DNA of 64,000 bases from Segnochrobactrum spirostomi (GCF_009600605.1 NZ_VWNA01000001.1:2590501-2654500); one strand, 5' to 3'; numbered from the stretch's first letter, positions 44,577-53,471 are shown. Numbers and translations are program-made. Notes: a model not told the origin generated them from the letters alone.

Positions 44577-45343
44577 CGTTGTCGCTCGTCCCCTCGATGA
44601 AGCTTCCGCTGGGTCGCCGCGGGCCGTCCGCCTTGTTGGCCGCGGCGCTGGGTCTCGGCGTCGTGACGGCCCTCGCCGGGCTCGCCGCTCCCGCTTTCGC
44701 CCAGGGTCAAGCCACGGCACCCGGCGCCGCCGCGCCCGGGCAGACGCCGGGCTCGTTCGGCGGCTTCGGCGGCGACAACAAGCAGCCGATCCAGATCGAA
44801 TCGAGCGAGCTCGAGGTCAAGGACAAGGACGGCATCGCCATCTTCACCGGCAACGTGATCGCCAAGCAGGGCGATTCCACCCTCGAGACCGAGAAGATGA
44901 TCGTCCACTATGCCGGCAGCGCGACCTCCGAGAACGGGGCGAAGCCGAGCAAGGCCGGGGCGAAGGCCGCGGCTGCGCCCGCCGCGACCGCAAGCGAGCC
45001 TGCCGCGCCCGCGGCGGGCGGCAGCGTGCTCGGGGGCGGCGCCCAGAACCAGCAGATCGAGAAGCTCGAGGCGATCGGCAAGGTGTTGCTGACCTCGAAG
45101 GATCAGTCCGCGACGGGCAATTACGGCATCTACGATTCGAAGGCGCAGACCTTCGTGATGACGGGCAATGTTGTGCTCACCCAGGGCAAGAACGTGGTCA
45201 AGGGTGACAAGCTCACCGTCGACCTCGTCACCAACAACGCGCACGTCACCTCGAACAAGCGCGTTCAGATGCTCCTGATTCCGGGGCAGGGGCAGAACGG
45301 CGGCGCGCCGGGGGCGCCGGCCGCGAAATCCAAGACGCAGTGA
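44573..45343 (+). CDS. lptA: LPS transport periplasmic protein LptA (OstA-like)
   Basis: 256 residues, longer than the E. coli protein. Signal peptide ending near PAFA-QGQ. Jellyroll repeats: IQIESSELEVKDKDGIAIFT, GNVIAKQGDSTLETEKMIVH and ATGNYGIYDSKAQTFVMTGN, VVLTQGKNVVKGDKLTVDLV. Between the two halves, residues of about 116-158 are an Ala/Gly/Pro-rich insertion (KAAAAPAATASEPAAPAAGG) without beta character. Forms the periplasmic bridge for LPS. Confidence 0.92.
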   Translation: MTLSLVPSMKLPLGRRGPSALLAAALGLGVVTALAGLAAPAFAQGQATAPGAAAPGQTPGSFGGFGGDNKQPIQIESSELEVKDKDGIAIFTGNVIAKQGDSTLETEKMIVHYAGSATSENGAKPSKAGAKAAAAPAATASEPAAPAAGGSVLGGGAQNQQIEKLEAIGKVLLTSKDQSATGNYGIYDSKAQTFVMTGNVVLTQGKNVVKGDKLTVDLVTNNAHVTSNKRVQMLLIPGQGQNGGAPGAPAAKSKTQ

Positions 45344-45439
45344 ACCCGGCGGATCGCTCCGCCGGCTTTCGAGTGCCTGACCGCCGGTCGACAGCCGGGC
45401 GCCGCCCGCGCATGTCCCCGCGCCAGTTCGGATCATTGC

Positions 45440-46303
45440 ATGACCTTGTTGCGTAGCAGTTCGCGCGAGCGGAAGCCGGCCGAGCCGGCGGCGTCACCCC
45501 GTTCGCTCCCACCGGATTCGGCGAGGAAAGAGCGCGTGGCGCAGGCTGACACGAATGACATGGGGGAAGGCGAGGAGGGGGTCGGTCACCTCATCGTGCG
45601 CAGCGTGGCGAAGAGCTATCGCCGCCGCACCGTGGTCCACGATGTCAGCCTCTCCGTCTCCCGCGGCGAGGCCGTCGGCCTGCTCGGGCCCAACGGCGCC
45701 GGCAAGACGACGGTGTTCTACATGATCACCGGGCTCATCCGTCCGGATCACGGCGCGATCTCCCTCGACGGTTTCGACATCACCAAGCTGCCGATGTACC
45801 GCCGCGCCCGCCTCGGCATCGGCTACCTGCCCCAGGAAGCCTCGATCTTTCGCGGCATGACCGTCGCGGAGAATATCCGCTCGGTGCTCGAGGTGATCGA
45901 GCCGGACCGCCACCGGCGCGATCAGGACCTGGAAATGCTGCTCCAGGAGTTCCGCGTCGAGCATCTGCGTGACCAGCCTGCGACCGCTCTGTCGGGCGGC
46001 GAGCGGCGGCGCGTCGAGATCGCCCGCTCGCTCGCGAGCCGGCCCTCCTTCATGCTGCTCGATGAGCCGTTCGCCGGCATCGACCCGATCGCGGTCGGCG
46101 ACATCCAGATGCTGGTGCGCCATCTCACCCGCCGCGGCATCGGCGTGCTCATCACCGACCACAATGTGCGCGAGACCCTCGGCCTGATCGACCGGGCCTA
46201 CATCATCGCGTCCGGCAAGGTGCTCACCCACGGGCTCCCGGCGGACATCGTGGCGAACTCCGACGTGCGCCGCCTCTATCTCGGCGAGCAGTTTACGCTT
46301 TGA
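45440..46303 (+). CDS. lptB: LPS export ABC transporter ATPase LptB
   Basis: 287 residues from the ATG at 45440. Walker A GPNGAGKTT, Q-loop YLPQEASIFRGMTVAENIRS, signature LSGGERRRVEIARSL, Walker B MLLDEPFAGIDPIAV and H-loop ITDHNVRETLGL: typical LptB. About 45 residues precede the core, unusually long; a GTG at 45536 or the ATG of MGEGEEGVGHL are alternative starts. Energises LPS extraction with LptF and LptG, which are not in this window. Confidence 0.95.
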   Translation: MTLLRSSSRERKPAEPAASPRSLPPDSARKERVAQADTNDMGEGEEGVGHLIVRSVAKSYRRRTVVHDVSLSVSRGEAVGLLGPNGAGKTTVFYMITGLIRPDHGAISLDGFDITKLPMYRRARLGIGYLPQEASIFRGMTVAENIRSVLEVIEPDRHRRDQDLEMLLQEFRVEHLRDQPATALSGGERRRVEIARSLASRPSFMLLDEPFAGIDPIAVGDIQMLVRHLTRRGIGVLITDHNVRETLGLIDRAYIIASGKVLTHGLPADIVANSDVRRLYLGEQFTL

Positions 46304-46436
46304 CGGCGCCGGCCCGCCGCGCTAACGAAAAGAGAGACAGGCAAGAAACGGACCAAGGCGCGGTTGGGGCAACCGACAGGCGTCGAGCCGTCGGCTGGGC
46401 CGCCGGAGTGGTTTGGCGCCCAAGTGAGTTGGGGTG

Positions 46437-48023
46437 ATGGCGCTTTCGCAGAAGCTCGAGTTCCGACAGACCCAGTCGCTCGTGATGACGCCGCAGTTGA
46501 TGCAGGCGATCAAGCTTCTGCAATTGTCGAGCCTCGACCTCAACGCCTTCGTCGACGCCGAGCTCGAGCGCAATCCCCTCCTCGAACGCGACGAGGCGCC
46601 GGAGGGCGCCGCGCCGGGGTCCGACGGTGCGGACGGCGGGCGGGATGAGGGTGGCTCCGATGGGGGGGCGGATTTCTCCCCCGATCCCGGCGACCGTGGC
46701 GAGGCCACCGAACGGCCCGAAGGCTTCGACCGCGACCTGGAACGCGCGCCGGGCATCACCGAACCGGCCGGCCGCGAACTCGACGTCGCCCTCGGCGACC
46801 TCTTCCCCGACGATTCGCGAACCGCCAACGAGCCCCGCGATCTCGATCCGGGACGCCTCACCGGCGAGGCCTGGAGCGGCACGGGAGGCGGAGGGGAGGA
46901 CATCGATTTCGATTCCTTCGCCGCCGGCCGGCCGACGCTCTACGACCATCTGATCGCGCAACTCGCCCTCATGGTGCGCGACCCCGTCGAGCGCATCGTC
47001 GGTCAGGCGCTGATCGAGGCGATCGACGATGCCGGCTACCTGCGCGCCGAGATCGGAGACATCGCCGCCCAACTCGGGATCGACGTTCTCGCCGTCTCTC
47101 GCGTTCTTGCCATCGTCCAGCGCTTCGAGCCGTCGGGCGTCGGCGCGCGTTCCCTCGCCGAATGCCTGACCATCCAGCTCGCCGAGCGCAACCGCCTCGA
47201 TCCGGCGATGCGGGCGCTGATCGACCATCTCGATCTCGTCGCCCGCCACGACCGCGCGCGGCTCAAGCGGCTGTGCAGCGTCGACGACGAGGATCTCGAG
47301 GAGATGCTCGCCGAACTCAAGGCGCTCGATCCGAAGCCCGGCCTCGCCTACGCCCCGTCCGATGCGGTGCAGACCGTGGTGCCGGACGTGCTCGTGCGCC
47401 CGACCGCCGACGGCTACCGCGTCGAGCTCAACACCGACGCCCTACCGCGGGTGCTGGTCAACCGCTCCTATCACGCCACCGTCGCCCGCACCGCGCGCTC
47501 GGCGACCGAGCGCAGCTATTTTGCTGACTGCCTCCAGACGGCGAACTGGCTGGTGAAGAGCCTCGACCAGCGCGCCAAGACGATCCTCAAGGTGGCGACC
47601 GAGATCGTGCGCCAGCAGGACGCCTTCTTCCGCCACGGCGTCGCGCACCTGCGGCCGCTCAACCTCAAGACCATCGCCGCCGAGACCGGCATGCACGAAT
47701 CGACGGTGAGCCGCGTCACCGCCAACAAGTACATGGCGACGACGCGGGGCATCTTCGAGTTGAAGTTCTTCTTCACCGCGGCGATCGCCTCCGCCGACGG
47801 CGGCGAGGCCCATTCGGCCGAGGCGGTGCGCCACCGCATCCGCCGCCTGATCGAGGCCGAATCGCCGGCGGAGATCCTCTCGGACGACGCGATCGTGCAT
47901 AGGTTGCGCGAGGATGGCGTGGAGATTGCCCGCCGAACCGTCGCTAAATATCGGGAATCACTTGGAATTGCCTCTTCGATGGAGCGCCGGCGCGAAAAGG
48001 CCGCTGGTCAGCGGGCCTCTTGA
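46437..48023 (+). CDS. rpoN: RNA polymerase sigma-54 factor
   Basis: 528 residues. Region I LEFRQTQSLVMTPQLMQAIK, then LLQLSSLDLNAFVDAELERN; an acidic region II rich in Asp/Gly (about 50-130); the core-binding region (RDPVERIVGQALIEAIDDAG); and the C-terminal RpoN box ARRTVAKYRESLGI that contacts the -24 element. Directs nitrogen and other enhancer-dependent genes. Lies 133 bases after lptB and before hpf-ptsN, the standard Rhizobiales order. GTG at 46434 immediately precedes the chosen ATG. Confidence 0.97.
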   Translation: MALSQKLEFRQTQSLVMTPQLMQAIKLLQLSSLDLNAFVDAELERNPLLERDEAPEGAAPGSDGADGGRDEGGSDGGADFSPDPGDRGEATERPEGFDRDLERAPGITEPAGRELDVALGDLFPDDSRTANEPRDLDPGRLTGEAWSGTGGGGEDIDFDSFAAGRPTLYDHLIAQLALMVRDPVERIVGQALIEAIDDAGYLRAEIGDIAAQLGIDVLAVSRVLAIVQRFEPSGVGARSLAECLTIQLAERNRLDPAMRALIDHLDLVARHDRARLKRLCSVDDEDLEEMLAELKALDPKPGLAYAPSDAVQTVVPDVLVRPTADGYRVELNTDALPRVLVNRSYHATVARTARSATERSYFADCLQTANWLVKSLDQRAKTILKVATEIVRQQDAFFRHGVAHLRPLNLKTIAAETGMHESTVSRVTANKYMATTRGIFELKFFFTAAIASADGGEAHSAEAVRHRIRRLIEAESPAEILSDDAIVHRLREDGVEIARRTVAKYRESLGIASSMERRREKAAGQRAS

Positions 48024-48178
48024 GGCTTAACCATTGAGGCAATGATGCGGCGTTGACTCTGCCTCGGGCCCTGATAGAACGCCGCGTCGGTCACGCCCGG
48101 CCCGACGGTCCGGGAAGGAAAAGCGAGCCCGGCGACGGCTCCGTCGAGCCGGATCGAGCGGGCCGATCAGAGGATCCG

Positions 48179-48766
48179 ATGACGCTGCGCGTTTCGGGAA
48201 AGAACATCGACATCGGTGAGGCCCTGCGGAGCCGCATCGAGACTCGCATCAGCGAGATCGTGGGCAAATATTTCGAGGGCGGCTACAACGGGCACGCCAC
48301 GGTCGAGCCGGAGGGCAGCGCCTTCCGAACGGATTGCTCGATCCACCTCGATACCGGCATCGTCCTGAAATCGAGTGCGGTCGCCCACGACGCTTATCAG
48401 AGCTTCGACGCGACGGCCGATCGCATCGAGAAGCGCCTGCGCCGCTACAAGAGCCGGCTGCGCGGCCGCCACGGCCACCACGACCAGGCGTCCGGTGCCC
48501 TCGAGGCCGCCGCCTACGTGCTGGCCTCGACGGAGACCGAAGAGGAACTGCCGGCGGACCACAGCCCGCTGGTGATTGCCGAGACCTCGACCCGCATCAA
48601 GACGATGACCGTCGGCATGGCGGTGATGGAGCTGGACCTGACCGAAGCTCCGGTGGTGGTGTTCCGCAATGCGGCCCACGGCGGCGTGAACGTCGTGTTC
48701 CGCCGTGCGGACGGCAACGTGAGCTGGATCGATCCGGCCCTCATTGCGACGCCCAACGGAGCCTGA
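48179..48766 (+). CDS. hpf: Ribosome hibernation promoting factor, long form
   Basis: 195 residues. N-terminal HPF/YfiA domain (MTLRVSGKNIDIGEALRSRI, FDATADRIEKRLRRYKSRLR) that occupies the 30S decoding region, a linker, and the C-terminal dimerisation domain (MTVGMAVMELDLTEAPVVVF, FRNAAHGGVNVVFRRADGNV) that joins two ribosomes into a 100S particle. ATG at 48179 with AGAGGA five bases upstream. Adjacent to rpoN and ptsN as in most Proteobacteria. Confidence 0.95.
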   Translation: MTLRVSGKNIDIGEALRSRIETRISEIVGKYFEGGYNGHATVEPEGSAFRTDCSIHLDTGIVLKSSAVAHDAYQSFDATADRIEKRLRRYKSRLRGRHGHHDQASGALEAAAYVLASTETEEELPADHSPLVIAETSTRIKTMTVGMAVMELDLTEAPVVVFRNAAHGGVNVVFRRADGNVSWIDPALIATPNGA

Positions 48767-49016
48767 GGCAACCCGCCGGCCCGCGGTCTCCCCCGCGGCC
48801 GGCACGAGGCGACGAATGAAAGCTCTAGGATGGCTTCGTCCGGCATTGTCGTCGGCCGGAGCGGCCCGCGTGGCCGAGCCCGTACTGCACAGCACGGCGG
48901 GCATGAACCTTGCTGCGTCTCCCCTGCGACGCGTCCTGTCCAACGCGCGCTTTGCCGGCGAACCTGCCGGCCGGGAGAGGACGCCCAGCCGACCCGGGTC
49001 GGAAGGAGATCAGGCG

Positions 49017-49481
49017 ATGGATCTGAGTGATCTCTTGAGCGTGGAGGGCATCGTCCCCGCGCTCAAGGCGGGCAGCAAGAAGCAGGCTCTCCAGGAACTG
49101 GCGGAGAAGGCGGCGGTGATCGCGGGGCTCGATGGCCGCACCGTGTTGGAAACGCTGCTCCAGCGCGAGCGGCTCGGCTCCACCGGGGTCGGCCACGGCG
49201 TCGCCATTCCCCACGGCAAGATGCCAGACTTGAAGCGCATCGTCGGCGTGTTCGCCCGGCTCGATCGCGCCATCGATTTCGAAGCGCTCGATGACGAGCC
49301 GGTCGATCTCATTTTCCTGCTACTCGCGCCCGAGGGCGCCGGCGCCGACCACCTCAAGGCGCTCGCCCGGATCGCCCGTGTGCTGCGTGACGGGGCAATC
49401 GCCGCCAAATTGCGCGCCACCACCGACGCGACCGCGATCTATTCGCTGCTGACCCAGCCGCTCGCCTCGAACGCCGCCTGA
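49017..49481 (+). CDS. ptsN: PTS IIA-like nitrogen regulatory protein PtsN (EIIA-Ntr)
   Basis: 154 residues, a PTS EIIA type 2 domain. The phosphorylated His is in GVGHGVAIPHGKMPDLKRIV; LIFLLLAPEGAGADHLKALA is also typical. Final acceptor of the nitrogen PTS (PtsP-NPr-PtsN), regulating potassium and nitrogen physiology. Strong Shine-Dalgarno AAGGAG eight bases before the ATG at 49017. The 250-base hpf-ptsN gap shows no gene. Confidence 0.95.
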   Translation: MDLSDLLSVEGIVPALKAGSKKQALQELAEKAAVIAGLDGRTVLETLLQRERLGSTGVGHGVAIPHGKMPDLKRIVGVFARLDRAIDFEALDDEPVDLIFLLLAPEGAGADHLKALARIARVLRDGAIAAKLRATTDATAIYSLLTQPLASNAA

Positions 49482-49553
49482 GCGGCCCTGCGGCCACGCC
49501 TGGCTCATGTGAGGCCCGCCGCGGGACGGCGCTCTTTTGGGTCACCCCTCTTC

Positions 49554-49692
49554 CTTCTCCCCGTCGGGGAGAAGGTGCCCCGCAGGGGCGGATGAGGGGC
49601 TGAGCCCGGCTCAAGGCGCGTCCGCGATCTTCTTCAAAAAAATCCCCTCATCCGGCCTATCGGCCACCTTCTCCCCGCCAGCGGGGAGAAGG
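49554..49692. repeat. REP/RIME-like palindromic doublet, type A
   Basis: Second type A doublet. Unit 1 (49554-49599): CTTCTCCCC-GTC-GGGGAGAAG, then GCCCC-GCA-GGGGC, then GGATGAGGGG. Unit 2 (49644-49692) is inverted: CCCCTCATCC, hairpin GGCC-TATC-GGCC, then CTTCTCCCC-GCCAG-GGGGAGAAG-type arms. Between them is a run of seven A (49636-49642). It fills the gap between convergent ptsN and the DUF1150 gene. Confidence 0.85.
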
Positions 49693-49750
49693 GAAGGGTG
49701 CACGTATGCGCCGTCTCGGTCGACGCACGTCCCCGCCTACGACGCGCCCG

Positions 49751-50035
49751 TCAGTGGACGCTCACCGTCACCATGTCGTGCTCGGCCGCATTGGCGACCG
49801 CCGCTTCGCGGCTGTCGGTGAGCAGAATCGGCGTCCCGTCGGCGGCGAGCAGCGCGAACAGGTCGAGGCCCGGCTGCAGCGCGGGCGCCTGCGGGAAGAT
49901 TCGCGCCACGTCTTCCGAGCGCAGCGCCTTGATGTAGGTGATGTGACCGGTGCCGATCGCCGCCAGGTTCTCCGGCGACAGGTCATTCGGCGAGGCATTC
50001 ACCTCGGGCTTCCGGTCGTGGTGCATGTCGTTCAT
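49751..50035 (-). CDS. DUF1150 family protein
   Basis: 94 residues. Small acidic protein (NLAAIGTGHITYIKALRSED, LDLFALLAADGTPILLTDSR, EAAVANAAEHDMVTVSVH) of the DUF1150 family, regularly encoded next to small heat-shock proteins in Rhizobiales. ATG at 50035 with AAAGGAG seven bases upstream. Follows hsp20 by 92 bases on the same strand, so it is probably heat-induced with it. Function unknown; a chaperone-associated or stress role is inferred from linkage. Confidence 0.88.
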   Translation of the reverse strand: MNDMHHDRKPEVNASPNDLSPENLAAIGTGHITYIKALRSEDVARIFPQAPALQPGLDLFALLAADGTPILLTDSREAAVANAAEHDMVTVSVH

Positions 50036-50127
50036 GACTCGCTCCTTTCGATCCCCCGGTCTGGCGGGATCATCCCGTGAGCAACGGCTTGTGAGCAAAG
50101 GCTTGGATGCGCTCCCGCACCCTGCCG

Positions 50128-50559
50128 TCAGTCGCCGCACGCGATCTGGATTTTCCGCACGATGCGTTCCGGCTCCGGCCGCGCGAGGTCGATCGCCAGC
50201 AGTCCATCCTTCAACTCCGCGCCGAGGATCTCGATCCCTTCGGCGAGAACGAAGGTGCGTTGGAACTGCCGGGCGGCGATGCCGCGATGGAGGAATTGCC
50301 GGGTCTTGTCGTCGTCGATCTGACGGCCGCGGATGACGAGCTGGTTCTCTTCCAGCGTCAGGTCGAGCTGGTCGCGGGTGAAGCCGGCGACCGCCAGCGT
50401 GATCCGCAACACGTCGCCGTGGCCCCCGCGGGGCGGCAGACGCTCGATATTGTAAGGCGGATAACCGTCGCTCGCCGCTTTCGAGACGCGGTCGAGCGCC
50501 CGCTCGATCTCGTCGAAGCCGAGCAGGAACGGACTGGAAAAGGTCGTCATACGCGACAT
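50128..50559 (-). CDS. Small heat-shock protein, Hsp20 family
   Basis: 143 residues. Class A rhizobial/IbpA-like alpha-crystallin: N-terminal PFLLGFDEIERALDRVSKAA, YPPYNIERL, the crystallin core VLRITLAVAGFTRDQLDLTL, EENQLVIRGRQ, LHRGIAARQFQRTFVLAEGI, and GLLAIDLARPEPERIVRKI. ATP-independent holdase that protects unfolding proteins in the cytoplasm. A second ATG at 50550 is possible. Upstream are an RpoH-type promoter and a ROSE-like leader, which fit rhizobial hsp20 genes. Confidence 0.95.
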   Translation of the reverse strand: MSRMTTFSSPFLLGFDEIERALDRVSKAASDGYPPYNIERLPPRGGHGDVLRITLAVAGFTRDQLDLTLEENQLVIRGRQIDDDKTRQFLHRGIAARQFQRTFVLAEGIEILGAELKDGLLAIDLARPEPERIVRKIQIACGD

Positions 50560-50686
50560 CGGACGAGCCCTCGTGAGCAAGCGGCTTTCTTCTCGTTCCG
50601 TGCCCCGCACGGGGCGCAGGCACGGGCCGGACCCGTCTGGCGGCATCCGGAGGGCTTTGCGATTCGGTCGAAGTCGCTGTCCCGTG
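50560..50686 (-). promoter_or_regulatory. ROSE-like RNA thermometer in the hsp20 leader
   Basis: Predicted 5' leader of about 127 bases. The conserved ROSE motif U(U/C)GCU is present as TTGCT (50580-50576), three bases before the GAGGG Shine-Dalgarno (50572-50568), allowing the two to pair in a small hairpin. Upstream hairpins include GCCCC-GTGC-GGGGC flanked by CCGTGCC/GGCACGG. Layout follows ROSE elements of rhizobial small heat-shock genes. The fold was judged by eye. Confidence 0.6.
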
Positions 50687-50692
50687 ACCCGA

Positions 50693-50721
50693 ATATGGTC
50701 TGCCCGCCGCAGCGGTTCAAG
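50693..50721 (-). promoter_or_regulatory. RpoH (sigma-32)-type promoter of hsp20
   Basis: CTTGAA (50721-50716), a 17-base spacer, then CCATAT (50698-50693) on the minus strand, agreeing with the alphaproteobacterial RpoH pattern (CTTG, about 17, CYTAT). It lies between the TIGR02302 stop and hsp20. Confidence 0.65.
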
Positions 50722-50756
50722 CGGGCGGGCCTGGCGCACGCTGAAAGGCGCGCGGC

Positions 50757-53471
50757 TCAGTCGCGGGGCAGCAGGCGGTCGAGATAATCGAGCTCGAGCT
50801 GCGAGCGGCCGAGCTCGCCGAGCCGGCGGCGCAGTTCGTCGAGGATGCGGCGTGCCCGCTGGATGTCGATCGCGTCCGGCACCTTCACGCTTGAGCCGAA
50901 ATCGGTGCCACGGCTGCGGCTCGAGCGGCCGAGCGGATCCTCGTCGCCGGACGCCGTGCCGCCTTCCCCGGGCGCACCCTGCTCGTCGCCGTTCTCGCGG
51001 GCCATCTGCTCGGCCAGCGATTGGGCGCCCTTGCGCAGCGCTTCGAGCGCCTCGCCCTGGCGGTCCACCGCGTCGCTCGATTCGCCGCGGCCGAGCGCAT
51101 TGCCGGCTTCGCCCATGGCGCGGCCAGCGTCGCCGAGCGCATCGCCCGGATTGCCGCCCTGGCCCTGAGCACTCTGCCCCGGCTCGCCTTGGCCCTGGCC
51201 GCTCTGGCCTTGTCCCTGCTGCTGGCCTTGCCCCTGCTGACCCTGCCCTTCGGCCTGACCGCCTTGCCCCTCGCCCCTCTGGTCGCCGCGCTGGCCGGGG
51301 CCGAGCCGCTTCATCAGGTCCTGAAGGTCGCGGTTGAGGGCGTCCTGGCGATCCTGGAGCTGTTTCAGGCGCTGCTGGCGGTCGCCGCCGCCGGGCTGGC
51401 CCGTCTCGCCGTCGCCGTTGCCGGGGTTCTGACGGTCGAGATTGTAGGTCTCGTCCATCAGCCGCTGCTGCTCCTGGATCATGCGGCCGAGCTTGTCGAG
51501 CTGCTGGGACTGCTCCGAGCCCTGACCCTGCTGGCCGGGCTGACCCGGACGGGCCATCTGGAGGCCCTCCAGCATCTGCTGGAGTTCGGAGAGGAGCTGC
51601 TCGGCCGCCTCGGGCGAGCCGGTGCGCGCCAGTTCCTCGGCCTTGCGCAGCATTTCGTCGAGGTCCTTGGGCGTGACCGTGCGGGCGTTCTGGTTGCCCT
51701 GCTGGGGCGCCTGCGGGTTGCGCCGCATCTCCTCGGCGAGCTCGCGCAGATAAGTCTGCATCGCCTGGCGGAGTTCGTCGGTGAGCCGGGCGATCTCCTC
51801 GTCCGAGGCACCGTTGCGGATCGCCTGCTTCAGCCGCTCCTGGGCGTCGCGCAGCGCCTGCGCCGCGGCGGCGTGGCTGCCGTCGTCGATCGCGATCGCG
51901 AGGTCCCACAATTCGTCGAGGATCGGCTTCAACTGCGCGTCCGTCGTCGCCGCCGCGAGGTGCTGATAGGCGAGGCGGGTGCCGAGATAGGACGTCGTGG
52001 TCGGGAAGATGCCCTCCGGCGCCAGCATCAGGGCGTCGAGCGAGGTGATCGCGGTGGGCTGCGCGCGGGCGTCGAGGGCGAGGTTGCGGCGCTGCTCGAT
52101 CACCGCGCGGGCGAGCGGCTCGCGGAACGGGTGCTCGGGCAGAGTGATCGTGACCGGCGGTGTCACCGCCTCGTGGCCCGCCTCGTCGCGGGCGACCAGC
52201 ACGACGGCGACGGTCGAGCCGGCATAAGGATGCTTCGTCAAGTCCGCGACCGTCTTCGCCGCGCCGGCCTTGCCGCCGGCGGGGAGGCTGAGGCGGACCT
52301 TCGGCGCGTCGACAAGCGGGCGCCGGGCGGCCGGATCGCCGCCGTTCGGGTCCGGCATCGGGGTGATGCGTGCCTCGGCATCGACGATGCCGTAATCGTC
52401 CTTCACCTCGTAGGCGAACTCGACGCCGCCGGCGCGGGTGCCGAGGGGATCGGCGAGCCACTTGATGGTCGGTGGGTGGTCCGGATCGACGGCGAGCGAC
52501 CAGCGGGCGAGCTCGTCGCCACCGTTCGTCACCTTCACCGTGCCGTCGCCGGTGAGCTTGGCTTTGCGCTCGACCTGATCGGCCGCAGCCGTCGCAGGGG
52601 CGGCCGCCGGGGCGGGGGGCTTGCCGGTTTCCTTGTCCGCATCCTTGCCGGCCTCCGGCTTCGCGGCCGGTGTCGGCTCCAGCGGGCGCTCGCCGTTGGC
52701 GTCGGCGAAGGTCACGGCGGCGTCCGGCGCACCGTGGACGCGCACGACGAGCTCGCTGCCCGCGGGCACCTTGACGATCCGGTCGGTCGCCGCGGCGGCG
52801 TCGCCGGTCAGGAAGATCGGCGCCCGACCCGTATAGCCGGGCGGGGTGATCCAGGCGTCGAGGCGGATCGGTTTCGCCTCGCCGAGCGGTCCGAACGGCC
52901 GGAAGGCGCTCTCGATACGCTCGCCGTAGGATCCGTAGCCGGCGAAGAGTCCGACGAACAGCGCCATGCCGACCAGCGCGCGCAGGGCCCACGGGTCGTG
53001 GCGATAGAGGGCGGGGCGGGGAAAGCCGGGCGCGAGCGCCGCGAGGCGCTCGACCGCGCGGCGGCGGTGGGCCTCCCACAGGGCGGACGCAGCCGGGCTC
53101 AAGGTCGCGGCGGGCTTGTCTTCCAGGGTGGTGAGCGGGCGGTGCGGCAGGCCCGACACCGCCTCGATGCGGTGCACCGCCTCGGCGCGCGACGGCCGGC
53201 GGGTGCGCACGGCGAGACCGAGGCTCGCGACGAGCGCGCCGGCGAACACGACGAGCACGGCGAGCCGCGGCCACGGGCCGATCGCGAGCCACAGGCCGAG
53301 CCAGGACACGGCGACGAAGAGGGCTAGAATGCCGAGGGTGAGGGCGAGCCGCGGCCACAGCCGCTCCCACAGGAGCGAGCGGGCCGCCCGGGCCACGAGC
53401 ACGGCGACGCGCTGCTCGGCCGGGCCGACCGGGCGCTCGTCGTCTGCCATCGGGCTCACGGGTTCGGCCAT
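50757..53471 (-). CDS. TIGR02302/DUF4175 family membrane protein with Gln/Gly-rich region
   Basis: 904 residues. Two N-terminal membrane segments (LALTLGILALFVAVSWLGLW, RLAVLVVFAGALVASLGLAV), another near 175 (ALRALVGMALFVGLFAGYGS), a large periplasmic-type middle with beta-sandwich character (LDAWITPPGYTGRAPIFLTG), then Gln-rich helices (MLEGLQMARPGQPGQQGQGS) and a low-complexity GQGQQ/GQSGQGQG tract (about 720-775), ending in a Leu/Arg helix (LDELRRRLGELGRSQLELDY). Alphaproteobacterial family of unknown function, usually near lysA and argH as here. Confidence 0.9.
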   Translation of the reverse strand: MAEPVSPMADDERPVGPAEQRVAVLVARAARSLLWERLWPRLALTLGILALFVAVSWLGLWLAIGPWPRLAVLVVFAGALVASLGLAVRTRRPSRAEAVHRIEAVSGLPHRPLTTLEDKPAATLSPAASALWEAHRRRAVERLAALAPGFPRPALYRHDPWALRALVGMALFVGLFAGYGSYGERIESAFRPFGPLGEAKPIRLDAWITPPGYTGRAPIFLTGDAAAATDRIVKVPAGSELVVRVHGAPDAAVTFADANGERPLEPTPAAKPEAGKDADKETGKPPAPAAAPATAAADQVERKAKLTGDGTVKVTNGGDELARWSLAVDPDHPPTIKWLADPLGTRAGGVEFAYEVKDDYGIVDAEARITPMPDPNGGDPAARRPLVDAPKVRLSLPAGGKAGAAKTVADLTKHPYAGSTVAVVLVARDEAGHEAVTPPVTITLPEHPFREPLARAVIEQRRNLALDARAQPTAITSLDALMLAPEGIFPTTTSYLGTRLAYQHLAAATTDAQLKPILDELWDLAIAIDDGSHAAAAQALRDAQERLKQAIRNGASDEEIARLTDELRQAMQTYLRELAEEMRRNPQAPQQGNQNARTVTPKDLDEMLRKAEELARTGSPEAAEQLLSELQQMLEGLQMARPGQPGQQGQGSEQSQQLDKLGRMIQEQQRLMDETYNLDRQNPGNGDGETGQPGGGDRQQRLKQLQDRQDALNRDLQDLMKRLGPGQRGDQRGEGQGGQAEGQGQQGQGQQQGQGQSGQGQGEPGQSAQGQGGNPGDALGDAGRAMGEAGNALGRGESSDAVDRQGEALEALRKGAQSLAEQMARENGDEQGAPGEGGTASGDEDPLGRSSRSRGTDFGSSVKVPDAIDIQRARRILDELRRRLGELGRSQLELDYLDRLLPRD

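Noticed and set aside
46437-48023. Sigma-54 dependent (-24/-12) promoters for neighbouring genes
   Set aside because: I did not find a convincing TGGCAC-N5-TTGC match upstream of the genes inspected.
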